NCBI GenBank assembly: GCA_001931875.2
Contig: MSJH02000186.1
Span: forward strand, 1 to 16,576
Source of the DNA: Byssochlamys sp. IMV 00236
Lineage: Eukaryota; Ascomycota; Eurotiomycetes; Eurotiales; Thermoascaceae
Length of the DNA stretch: 16,576 nt
Direction: 5' to 3'
The position numbers and the translations under genes were made by a program. Positions 1 through 8,732 of the stretch are shown one piece after another. Within the stretch, counting starts at the first letter, position 1. Every line of letters begins with the position of its first letter. Under the pieces are notes generated by a model, which searched no databases, was not told the origin of the DNA, and worked only from the letters and a program-made list of their open reading frames with translations.

Positions 1-529
1 GAATGGTCACAATTATCGTACGTTTTGCCTCGTGAAAGGAGTTTAAAGGGAAAAAAAAAAAAAAAAAAAGGAGGGAAAAAAGTAAAGGGGACATGAAAGG
101 GAAATTGACAAATAATCCATGTCTTCTTTTTTTAATATAATACATGTTGTGTAAAAAAAAAAAAATGGGTATATAGATTCTCTTTGTTTCCATGGATACT
201 AAAATCCGAATTGCTCAAATTCACTAAAAAGGAAAGTTGTTGATGAAAAAGGATGTTCTAAAAGCATCCATAAAATTATTCCATCTGGGTTTTAAATAAT
301 ATCTGAATATCAATAGTCTTCTTCTTTTAGTAAGAACAGATCCCATAAAAAAAAGCTTCTTTAATATTCCATGAGTAAAAATACATGGGCAAATAAATAG
401 GGGATTCTTATAAAAATGGAAAAAATTGGATATTTTTTTTTTTTAAATGATGGATAAAATTTTTTTGTGTCTTTTTTATTCTTTTATTCTTCTATTCCGT
501 TATTTCACTCCTGAAATTATTTATTTGTT
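1..529. other. AT-rich upstream spacer
   Basis: Spacer with long A and T runs (A-run at about 51-69) and no convincing gene. The first 50 bases have an open plus frame reading EWSQLSYVLPRERSLKG, and an equally coding-like reading on the other strand, so they may be the edge of an exon of a gene to the left; I cannot decide. A pyrimidine-rich tract at about 468-500 before the ATG at 530 is the kind of leader seen before fungal start codons and may mark the promoter and transcription start of the next gene. Confidence 0.5.
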
Positions 530-1045
530 ATGAAATCAAATTATAGACAGATCTCCTTTAACGACAAAGCATTTATTGATGTATGTCGATGCTTATACCA
601 AGCCAAGGCAATTGTACGCGACTTGCAGTCATTTAGTAATACTGTTTGTCCTGCATTAACTCAATACTCGAAATTATTAAACAATGAAAAATTGAATGAT
701 CGTACAAACTCGGATATTTTACTAAAGCAAGTCAAAGAATACTTAAACACAACATTTCGAAAATTCGCTCGGCTATGTAAAATGCTACTGTATATCTTGA
801 CGCAAATGGAAGAAAATAGCGCTGGCCAAGTCAAGCGAGAACGTATTGATTCGTTTCGTACGGAGGTTTGGCAAGAGTGGAAAATGGCAACTCAGATTAA
901 ACAACAATTAATACAGTTTGCTCAATTGAGCGACACATATACCAAATCAACATTTACCGATACTTCTAATAATAACAATGCATCATCATCGTCATCGTCA
1001 TCATCATCAAAAGCAACAACAGTAGTAACAGCAACTGAGTTATAA
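530..1045 (+). CDS. Unrecognised 171-aa helical protein with Ser-rich tail
   Basis: I do not recognise this protein. Residues 1-135 look like an alpha-helical bundle: alternating charged and hydrophobic residues, few glycines or prolines, and a basic aromatic stretch (TTFRKFARLCKMLLYILTQ). From about residue 136 it becomes low complexity: a short Asn run, then a Ser run encoded by tca/tcg triplet repeats, then Thr/Val/Ala. There is no signal peptide. The ATG follows a pyrimidine-rich leader. However, the sequence just after it (ttatagacag) would also serve as a 3' splice site, so this could be the last exon of a longer gene. An AATAAA-like signal lies about 110 bases past the stop. Codon use is ordinary for the window, so it is probably a real gene; the start is uncertain. 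Confidence 0.65.
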   Translation: MKSNYRQISFNDKAFIDVCRCLYQAKAIVRDLQSFSNTVCPALTQYSKLLNNEKLNDRTNSDILLKQVKEYLNTTFRKFARLCKMLLYILTQMEENSAGQVKRERIDSFRTEVWQEWKMATQIKQQLIQFAQLSDTYTKSTFTDTSNNNNASSSSSSSSSKATTVVTATEL

Positions 1046-1979
1046 CAAAGAGTCGTGTAGAAGGGTGTGAATAGTGAACATACATATATACAAATATACA
1101 TACATGATTTTTTTCTCTTTTTTTGTTTTTATTTTTATGATGCGAAAATGAAAATAAAAGATAGAACCAATCATAAATTCACAAATAAAAAAAATAGCCA
1201 TGATGGATATTGGCTATAGTCTCCTTTGGTTACTCAGGTGAGAGACATTGGCGGACAAATATCATTGAATCGCATAAAACAAGTAATTGAAAGCACGCTT
1301 TATATGTAAATATACACACACATGTGCACACTCCATAGACAATTTTTCTCTCTCGAGAAGAAAAAAAAAAAGGGAAACTATCATCATGACGGAGATAGCT
1401 TTAAACATAGGTATCACTATATGCATTATATCTGGGGAGTTTGTAAGTGAGATCGTCAAACTGTGTTTACTATCAGGGGGAAAGATGTTACATTTAAATC
1501 ATTTTTAATAGTTGGTCAAAGTACTAAATTTTGAGTGGCATAAATAGTAATAATAATAATAATTTAATAGTTCCCTTTTGATCATCATTATGGTGAAAAA
1601 ATAATATCAACATGCTCACATATAGTTTCGTCATAAAGTGTACAAGTGTAAAATCTATAAATGTGAATAGATTGTACAGATGTATATCTCGAAATACCCT
1701 GACCAAGAACTCATTTGAACAATCCATGTACCAGATTTACGGTTACCCATTGTATCATTAAACCATCATATCAAAGTCGTTTACGCGTCAATGATTTGTC
1801 TACATCGACTGACGCTTTAGCCCAAGAGAAATTGATAAAAAGGTACACTCTTGTTATGAAACGATCGGTTCATTCTTTAATATACAACATCACCGTGTTA
1901 AGCTGACTTCATATCTGAGCAAAAGTATACAAAAGCTATAGATATATCATACATTTTTACAATGAATCTGGGAATCTTT

Positions 1980-2001
1980 AAAAAAAAAAAAAAAAAAAAA
2001 A
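1980..2001. repeat. A22 homopolymer run
   Basis: Uninterrupted run of 22 A in non-coding DNA. It is likely to vary in length and to be poorly resolved by sequencing. Confidence 0.9.
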
Positions 2002-2391
2002 GATCAACAATGTCCTGATTTTCCTTCCATTACCTTCTAGTGCTTTAAAGATTACGTTATAGTATACAATAGAATCTTTTCGAAGCTTTTTAATTTCGTT
2101 CTCCATTGGGAGTCAGACTTGACCCTGATATATTCACAATGATCAATAATCCTACATCATTTGCCTTTTTATTTTAAGAATGATGTCATGTGTATGCGAG
2201 TGGTTTGAATAAAATATATATATCCATGATTCGTTGGTAAAGGAATATCCCATACTCTTGGCATACTTTCTTTCTCTTTCTTTGAATTTTTATAATATCG
2301 TTATTGCGTCTATTGCTACACCAAATATAACAACTTTAACTTTATTTTTGGCGCGTGTTTTATCTCTTTTTAAAATTCCCCCAAAATCGTT

Positions 2392-2411
2392 CTCTCTCTC
2401 TCTCTCTCTCT
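2392..2411. repeat. (CT)n microsatellite
   Basis: About ten CT dinucleotides in spacer DNA. No function is visible. Confidence 0.85.
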
Positions 2412-3284
2412 TCGTCATTATTAAATTACTCTTGTGTAATCAAATTATCCAATAGAGAATGAGTCTTTTTTGCGCTTAAAAAAAGGGCGGAAAAGTACAA
2501 ATAGAGATATACTCTTTTTCAAAAAAGTGGCACACATGTTTTCATTTTGGTGCACATCTAAATTTACATTTTGCAATGGTTCAGCAACTTTTATAAAAAC
2601 AAAAGGGTAGAAAGCATGTATGACATGGTTAAGGACAGGATAGGATAAAAGTGATCGAGTTATGATTTTTATAACAGGCAGTGCGGTACACTATTTTCAT
2701 ATATTATTCGGGGAACAACAATCAACAGCCTCATTGTTCTTTCTTGGTAGGAGAGGATAAAAATCAGTGGAAAAACGACTTTGTTATCATATCATTGTGG
2801 GAGCATCGAGCAATATTCTTTGATTTTGTATTGAGTGTTTTATTTAAAGTTGCGTACTAGTTTCCAAAATATAAGGAATATGATAAGATGAAATAAGACG
2901 ACTTTGGCTCGTGTACGTAATGTATAAATTGACTATACTCATGTGCCATATGATTTGAAAGAGCGTACATGAAACGTCTATGTCGTATGATGGATGGGTG
3001 CATCTATGGCTAAGCATACTTTTTTTTAAAGATTTTCGATCGATAAAAGTCTTGTGAATCAAATGAACATCAATCATAATAAAAATGCAAAACATGACGT
3101 TTATATTGCAGCAATACCTTATTTAATAATAACAATAATAGTAAAATGACCATCAGCATCCTACTCTACTCGGTAATCACAGACATCTCTGTGGTTATTT
3201 AATAAATAAAAAACACAACAAAGAATACGCTTGAGTATATTAAAGCTTCAGCTTTGGCTAAGTTTATGGGATCATCCTTTGGTC

Positions 3285-3285
3285 A

Positions 3286-3348
<63 letters not shown>
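3285..3348. repeat. (TAA)n followed by A42
   Basis: Seven TAA units run straight into 42 consecutive A. This arrangement can arise by slippage. It is also what the 3' end of a target-primed non-LTR insertion looks like. No reverse transcriptase remnant and no target-site duplication was seen, so slippage is the simpler reading. Confidence 0.9.
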
Positions 3349-3349
<1 letters not shown>

Positions 3350-4181
3350 CCGAGATTATTCACCTCGGTTCCAACGCGAAGGTATTTTCAAAGACGTGCT
3401 TTTTATGCTTACGACTTCTACTTTTACTCTAATGTCATAGCCCTTTTTCACGGGATATTACTCTTTAGTCATGAACTACTCATTCAATTCTTTAATAATG
3501 AACCGTTGTCCATTCCTCAAATCATGAACCGTCGTTCATTTCTCTAGGCTTTTATCAAGCAAGGAAAAAAAAAAAAAAAGAATATTCGCAATGAAGAAAA
3601 AAAATTTATACTCTCTTCATTTCGCAATTAAGAGTAAGGGCCAATAGCGATCAAGCATTATATAAAGAGTCACACTTCAATCTTGCTCATACAGACTGAG
3701 CATTGAAAGCATGTAGGATTACGTCTGAAGCAAATAGTGTTGATAGTTTCTCTTAAATCATTAATATTAAATAACTACATATCCAAACAATTGTGTGAAT
3801 AGTAAGTCATTGCATTATACCGTGTCCATTTGTTTATGTCATTACAGTTCTTTTTACAAAACAGTAAACTCAAATGCGGCTGAGTGAAAGGACAGAAAAA
3901 AGCAAACATGTATAGAAATATCAATCCTAATTTTTACTCGTACAATACACTTTTCTATAAACAAAAGTTCATTTAATACTATTGTATTCTACTACATTGA
4001 AAAAAAGGAGAGACATGTCAGTAAATAAATTTCAGTAACCAGCCAATCAAAATACACAAGGCAAAGAGACGTCGTGACTCCCTTTAATGCTTGTCACGGT
4101 TTTTTCCCTTTTCTTTTCTTGCTGGTGCTTACAACCTAAAGTATTATTTTTTTTTTTTTCATAATTTGACATCTTTGCACA

Positions 4182-6075
4182 ATGGTTGCAGCCAACGCAT
4201 CAAACGAGATTGATCATTTCATTAATAATGTTGTCAACAAGCCAGAATCCTTCTTTATACCAGATCAAAAGCTTGCAGACAAGGCCATACAAATAGCCAA
4301 ACATTTTTATGATAAAGGTACATCTTTTTTTTTTAAAAAAAAAAGTGTTTGTAACCGATCTTTTGTAGTGAAACAAGTTGAACCAGTAGAAATGTCACCG
4401 TTCAATGAATTATTAATACAGGATTTTGATAATGATCAGATATGGGAAGAGATTGCTGCACAAAATGAGCCATTCTTACAATATGCAAAGTCAACTCTAA
4501 GATCCTTTTCAAGAAAACCAACAATAGACGAACACAGTGAAGAAGAAGAAGAAGCAAGTGTGTCTGGTCAGTCAATGGATCTTGACAGATCAGATCAAGA
4601 AGGAGATTACGATTTGCCAACCGATGAAGAAGAAGAAGAAGAAGAAATGAGCCAAGCTGATAGTGAATTAGAAGAAGATGAATATGAGGAAGATATTGAA
4701 AAAGACGAGGATGAATACGATAATGGAGATGATAATATTGATGATGATGATGATGAAAGGTAATCATAAAACTAGAACCATTGACCATTGTTAAAACTTT
4801 TTTCTCTCATAGACCTAAAAAGACATCTGAAGTAGATGACGACTTTTTCAATCTGGAAAAATTCAACAAGTGGACAGAACAGCAAGAAGAGCTTGATATG
4901 ATGTCAGATCGAGAAGATGACGGGTTTGATTTTGATGAAGACTTAGAGGACCTTGAAGACACAGATGATGAATACCAAGATGCAGCTGGTGAGTGGCTAA
5001 TCTCATTCATTTACATACGATTCTAATGGTTTATGTTATAGAATTAACATATGATGACTTTTTTGGCAAAAAAAGTAAAACCAAGCCTAAAAGAACCATA
5101 AAGCCAAAGAGACAAGAAGAAGAAGAAGAAGAAGAAAAAGAAGAGTCTGAGGACGAACAACAAGATGACAAGTCAGAAAGCTCTGTTCGTAACTTGTTTG
5201 ATGAAGAAGAAGAAGAAGAAGAAAATGGCCAAGAAGAGAAATCTGCTTTCCAAAGACAACAAGAACGTATTGCGGCACAAATTGAACAATTTGAAGAAGA
5301 AAATATACAAGACAAGCATTGGACATTACGTGGTGAAGCCACTGCAAGTGCACGACCTGTGAACAGTCTGTTGGAGGAAGACCTCGAGTTTGAACATGCT
5401 AATAAGCCTGTGCCTGTGATCACACAAGAAACGACGAATGTGTTGGAAGATATGATCAAAAAGCGTATTGTGGATAATATGTTTGATGACGTTGAACGTA
5501 AAGTGGATCCAACCTTACGTCCTTTCTTGCCTTCCAAGAGAGTAGAGATAAGCGATGAAAAATCAAAGAAATCATTAGCAGAAATCTATGAAGACGACTA
5601 TTCTAAAAAGAAGTTGGGTGATGCCGCAGTAGATGAACGTGACGAGGCACTAAAGAAGGAACATGAGGAGATTACCAATATGTTCAATAGCTTATGTCAT
5701 AAATTGGATGCTCTTTCCAACTTCCATTACACACCCAAGGCACCTAAGCCTGAAATGGAGATTGTCAGCAATGCTGCTGCTATTAGCATGGAAGAAATCA
5801 TACCCGTGAATGTATCTGATGCCACTTTATTGGCACCTGAAGAAGTGTATGAAAAGAAGCGTGGTGAAGTGAAGGCTACAACTGAAATGGATCAAGCTGA
5901 ACGTAAGAAGGCCAGAGCATTGAAGAAGAAGCTGAAGAGAAAGGAGAAGGAGATGAAGGAAAAGGAAAAGAAGATTATACAGAAATACAATCCAAAGATG
6001 GCCCAAAAGGAAGAAAAGATCAAGGCTGTCAAGGACTTGCTTGGATCAAAGAATGTTACAATCATTGGAAAATAA
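4182..6075 (+). CDS. MPP10: U3 snoRNP protein MPP10 (four exons)
   Basis: MPP10 is a subunit of the U3 snoRNP/SSU processome, with Imp3 and Imp4, and acts in nucleolar 18S rRNA processing. Exons: 4182-4317, 4369-4759, 4813-4988, 5042-6075. These give 1737 nt and 578 aa, with all phases consistent. Introns are 51, 53 and 53 nt with GT..AG ends (GTACAT, GTAATC and GTGAGT donors). The N-terminal helical part (about 1-105) is followed by long Glu/Asp tracts encoded by gaa/gat repeats, then the conserved family blocks: LTYDDFFG, the region from SLLEEDLEFEH to DNMFDDVERK, the FLPSKR block, the long C-terminal helix around EEITNMFNSLCHKLDALSNF, and a Lys-rich C-terminus. Intron 1 is a multiple of three with no stop, so an unspliced message would insert 17 residues. 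The start ATG has a purine at -3 (cacaATGG) after a T-rich leader. Confidence 0.93.
4318..4368 (+). other. MPP10 intron 1, in-frame 51 nt with T10A10
   Basis: GTACAT donor and TTTTGTAG acceptor. Splicing joins HFYDK to VKQVEP, which fits the conserved N-terminal helix better than the read-through, which inserts a Phe/Lys low-complexity stretch. The middle is a perfect T10A10 block that can fold on itself. Retention would keep the frame open. Confidence 0.75.
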
Positions 6076-6464
6076 ACTTTATCATGATGCATTTAAAACC
6101 CTTCATTTGGATTATAAATGAAAAAAAGAGAAAGAGAGAGAGAAAGTCTGTTTTAAATATGTCCATGAATATATTATATATTTTATTATAATTATTAATA
6201 GATTCGATTACATGCATATTTACATACAAGATAATAAAAAGAAAGGAAGAGAGAAGGTAAATAGATGACATAAGATATACATATTCACTACAAGGCCACT
6301 CCATATATAAAGGTGAGTATTTACATAGATAAAAAATGAAAGTAAAGAGTGAGTGAATGAGTGATAAGAAGATATAGAAAAAGGAGAATAAGAGAGACTT
6401 CCATAATATTTGTTGTTTCAAAAGAATGTAGGTATCTTTCTTCAAGAAAAGCTGTATATCTCAT
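6076..6464. other. Convergent 3' region between MPP10 and the next gene
   Basis: Both neighbouring genes end here, 389 bases apart stop to stop. A GA-rich stretch lies at 6120-6150. A minus-strand AATAAAA at about 6180-6186 could be the polyadenylation signal of the gene to the right. No gene of its own is visible. Confidence 0.6.
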
Positions 6465-6998
6465 TTATATGTTCTTTTTACGTTTCCATTCTACACAATT
6501 AATTTCAGGGGTAATCATAGCTGCTTCGTCATCCATTCCCCAAGTAATTTTGAATCTACCCTTCTGTATCACTCCTGGCTCTGATTTATGCCTTGTTAAA
6601 GGTAAGGAAGTTAAAGATGAGATACAAGGCTGAGACGCAGATGAGGTAATAGAGGTCTCGATTTGTCGATCATTATGCCAAAAATGGGAGTCCCAAATAG
6701 ACAATGGTTGGCTTGCCGATGTGGTCGTAGAATCTGCATCGTCATCACTTAAATGAGCTTCCTCTTCATAACGTTTTGTTTTTTTGATGCCTGTAATATT
6801 TGCAAATTGACTTGCAGTCAAATCCTCGGATAAGACCTCTTGTTTGTTTCGTCTAATGAATTTTTCCGTAGCTGCAGCCTTTGCAGTTGCCGATCCATTC
6901 CAATGACCGTTGTTTCGATGACGCTTTAAAGGGATCGTTAGCTTTTTCTTCCATTTGGTGGTATCAAAGTAAGATGTACTATTAGAGTTGAGTAACAT
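6465..6998 (-). CDS. 177-aa disordered protein with C-terminal KGRFKI motif
   Basis: Family not recognised. The chosen start at 6998 follows a pyrimidine-rich leader, with TATATAAT on the minus strand about 50 bases upstream. An earlier in-frame ATG at 7073 would add a hydrophobic stretch that is just this leader translated. The protein begins basic (TKWKKKLTIPLKRHR), then has a short folded-looking block (EDLTASQFANITGIKKTKRYEEE), an acidic SDDDADS stretch, SIWDSHFW, a Ser/Thr-rich linker, and near the C-terminus HKSEPGVIQKGRFKITWG. RFKI matches the RFx[V/I] docking motif that OSR1/SPAK-type kinases bind in animals; whether that applies here is inference. Cytosolic or nuclear. Convergent with MPP10. 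Composition and codon use suggest a real gene. Confidence 0.7.
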   Translation of the reverse strand: MLLNSNSTSYFDTTKWKKKLTIPLKRHRNNGHWNGSATAKAAATEKFIRRNKQEVLSEDLTASQFANITGIKKTKRYEEEAHLSDDDADSTTTSASQPLSIWDSHFWHNDRQIETSITSSASQPCISSLTSLPLTRHKSEPGVIQKGRFKITWGMDDEAAMITPEINCVEWKRKKNI

Positions 6999-7029
6999 GT
7001 AGAAAAGTAAAAGAGAAAAAACAAGAGAG

Positions 7030-7060
7030 AAATAGAAATAGTCATTATATATTTGATTAT
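7030..7060 (-). promoter_or_regulatory. Probable TATA box of the KGRFKI gene
   Basis: Minus-strand TATATAAT at about 7043-7050, followed by a C/T-rich leader up to the ATG at 6998. This is typical core promoter architecture for this genome and supports the downstream start. Confidence 0.45.
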
Positions 7061-7273
7061 GGCTATTTCGCATATGCACATGAGAGGTTTCTATCCAAAG
7101 GCGAAATAACCTCAAAGATACATTATTCTTTCTTTCGCCTATGCCTCTCCTTTCATGTTATTTTTCCAAATAAATCATTTACTCCTTATTCTTTCAAATA
7201 GTATTAACCACATGGCATACAAGACATTATTTGCGCTACTTTAAAAAAATGGATAGAAAGAAAGCTAATAAGC

Positions 7274-8452
7274 TTAGGAAGCTCTTTGTTTAAACATCTG
7301 ATGCATTTGTTCTTTTTTTTCTTTCTCTCTCTTTCTTTTAGGGTATTTATTTGGTAATTTAATCACACGTGATCGTTTTCTATCTTTCTGGCTACCAAAG
7401 ATAAAAGAAGGGGTGGTAGGGTAACTGAATACCGGAGTCCCAAAATCGAGGCACAAGGTATTAAAAATTCAAAATATTTGTTGTTAAACAATCAACAAGT
7501 TATTAAATTATCAAAGAGGGAATTTACCTTTCAAGAAGTAATACTTTACTTGCTTAAACGGTATGGGTTTTATAAGAGCAATAAGGAGTAGAAAGATTGG
7601 CCATCTTAGTTGTTTGATTATCTGGAGACATAGAGGAATGTCCTGCAGCAACAACCCTGTTTTCAGCAGCAATATTAGTAGTCATACCAACCTGACCGAC
7701 CGAGTCTATTTGTTCAAATGATACAACATTTTCTTATAAATGCAAGTACATTTTAGCATATGTTATTTACAAATACATACATCTTGTAATTTACCTTTAA
7801 AACGGGATATTTCAGCATGTAAACGATTGAACAAATACACATGCTTACAAGCAATGTAATTGTACCTGAAATGGTTACAAGTGCGACTCTTGATTTCATT
7901 TTCTAGCACAGTGATTCAGTGTTGAATATCGATCCTGTTGAACGGCTGGACTAAGTATATTCTAGCTGTGCCACTTTCTGTAATCTTATCAGAAATACAT
8001 TCCATATTGATTTGATCAGCTTTTATTTGCCTCATCCTTCTGCTTCTTTCTTTAGGGCACATCCTACCAACGTTTAGCATCAGCCTTTGGATATTTTGGA
8101 CAGCTCTAAGCTTTCCTTGTGGACCCACTGTCTTGAATGGTTTACCAGCCTCAATCTTGAATTCATCCTTGACTTGATGAATAGTAGCCGGCAGCTTAAA
8201 GAGCATGGGGTGATCAAGAGTAGCATTAAAGGTCTTGTCATCAATTGGATCGTCGTATACATCTCCCATAAACTTCTTGTTTCTTACTTGTTTCCTAAGC
8301 CTACCATTGAGCACCTATTTAACGGGGGCTCAAGTTATCTGCAAACAAGCCATGAACCGGTTTGTTCCATTTATACTAGAAAGTGTGCCCTCAGCTTGTA
8401 ATTTCAGTTGAGCACTTTCTTTTATCAACTCCTCAGGTTGTACTTTGAGTCT
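7274..8452 (-). pseudogene. MULE-like transposase C-terminal part with SWIM zinc finger, degenerate
   Basis: One minus-strand frame spans 8452-7795, broken by TGA 8330-8332, TAG 8315-8317 and TGA 7916-7918. It continues through an intron at 7794-7733 (GTAAAT..TATAAG, 62 nt, phase 1, branch-like TGCTAAAAT) to exon 2 (7732-7528, TAA at 7554-7556). A second intron at 7527-7425 (GTAAAT..TTCAG, phase 2) leads to exon 3, ending with TAA at 7274. All phases agree. Visible parts are RLMLNVGRMCPKERSRR, which I associate with fungal MULE transposases, then a SWIM-type finger at 7885-7841 (TCNHFRYNYIACKH, C-x9-C-K-H). The first Cys of the usual C-x-C is Arg (CGC at 7885-7883). The end is very basic (PKRKREKEKKEQ), perhaps a nuclear signal. 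The transposase core (DDE) is not seen; the left-over sequence starts abruptly near 8452. It may be a domesticated SWIM protein gone to ruin, but an old transposon is likelier. Confidence 0.6.
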
Positions 8453-8732
8453 TTATTTCAAAGATTCTCATCTCTCTCATTTCTTCTTCTTATTTTATTG
8501 TTCGATTATAGTTAAGTATGTTAACAATTAAAAATATGATAAACATGGTCTTGAATGTAAAGTGTTTGCTTTTTGATCTTCTAAGCATAGGCCATAAAAG
8601 AGTGGTGAGGGTGGGGGCTTTATCTTTCCTTTTCTATTCTTCCTATCTAATAATCAATTCGAGGTCGAAATTCTCTCTAAAATTGAGTGAGACTCTCGGA
8701 ATAGCAAAGGAAGGATAAAGTGCTGCTTCAGA
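8453..8732. other. Short spacer between two broken elements
   Basis: Nothing supportable. An ORF on the plus strand at 8518-8718 is low-complexity and hydrophobic. A minus-strand ATG near 8500 opens only about 15 codons (MREMRIFEIKTQ) that run into the pseudogene in another frame, possibly a frameshifted continuation of it. Confidence 0.5.

Larger units (their letters stand above)
1046..4181. other. 3.1-kb AT-rich intergenic region
   Basis: No supportable gene on either strand. Short ORFs here are AT-driven, many start at TTG, and none shows domain-like composition. It holds an AATAAA-like site near 1150 for the gene at 530, homopolymer A runs, a CT microsatellite and a TAA/poly-A tract (listed separately). 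Around 1690-1910 short coding-like stretches occur in all three plus frames (for example NSFEQSMYQIYGYPLY), which could be a decayed gene, but I cannot identify it. At 3640-3670 a CCAAT motif precedes TATATAAAG, yet no ORF follows. The last 150 bases, with a C/T-rich tract and a T14 run, are the MPP10 promoter and leader. Confidence 0.6.

Noticed and set aside
1262..1508. Overlapping ORFs on both strands
   Set aside because: AT-driven composition, no motif, opposite frames of the same low-complexity DNA.
2844..3095. 83-aa minus-strand ORF
   Set aside because: No start context, no domain, composition of translated AT-rich spacer.
3240..3385. tRNA-like gene (box A and box B look-alikes)
   Set aside because: T-arm and acceptor stems do not pair, and the two boxes are separated by the A42 tract.
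3254..3547. 97-aa plus ORF with a Lys run
   Set aside because: It exists only because the A42 tract reads as poly-Lys.
4402..4788. Minus-strand ORF rich in Leu/His
   Set aside because: Antisense of the acidic repeats in MPP10.
5031..5537. Minus-strand Ser-rich ORF
   Set aside because: Antisense of the Glu-rich MPP10 exon 4.
6062..6445. 127-aa hydrophobic minus-strand ORF resembling a membrane protein
   Set aside because: Phe/Leu/Ile-rich translation of purine-rich 3' UTR; no promoter, and it overlaps the MPP10 stop.
7795..7899. ATG at 7899 (-) opening a hydrophobic MKSRVALVTISG... frame that could splice to a small membrane protein
   Set aside because: The overlapping frame carries the SWIM finger and matches the phases of both introns; the hydrophobic reading is its +1 shadow.
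8518..8718. 66-aa plus-strand ORF
   Set aside because: Low-complexity, no motif, between two pseudogenes.
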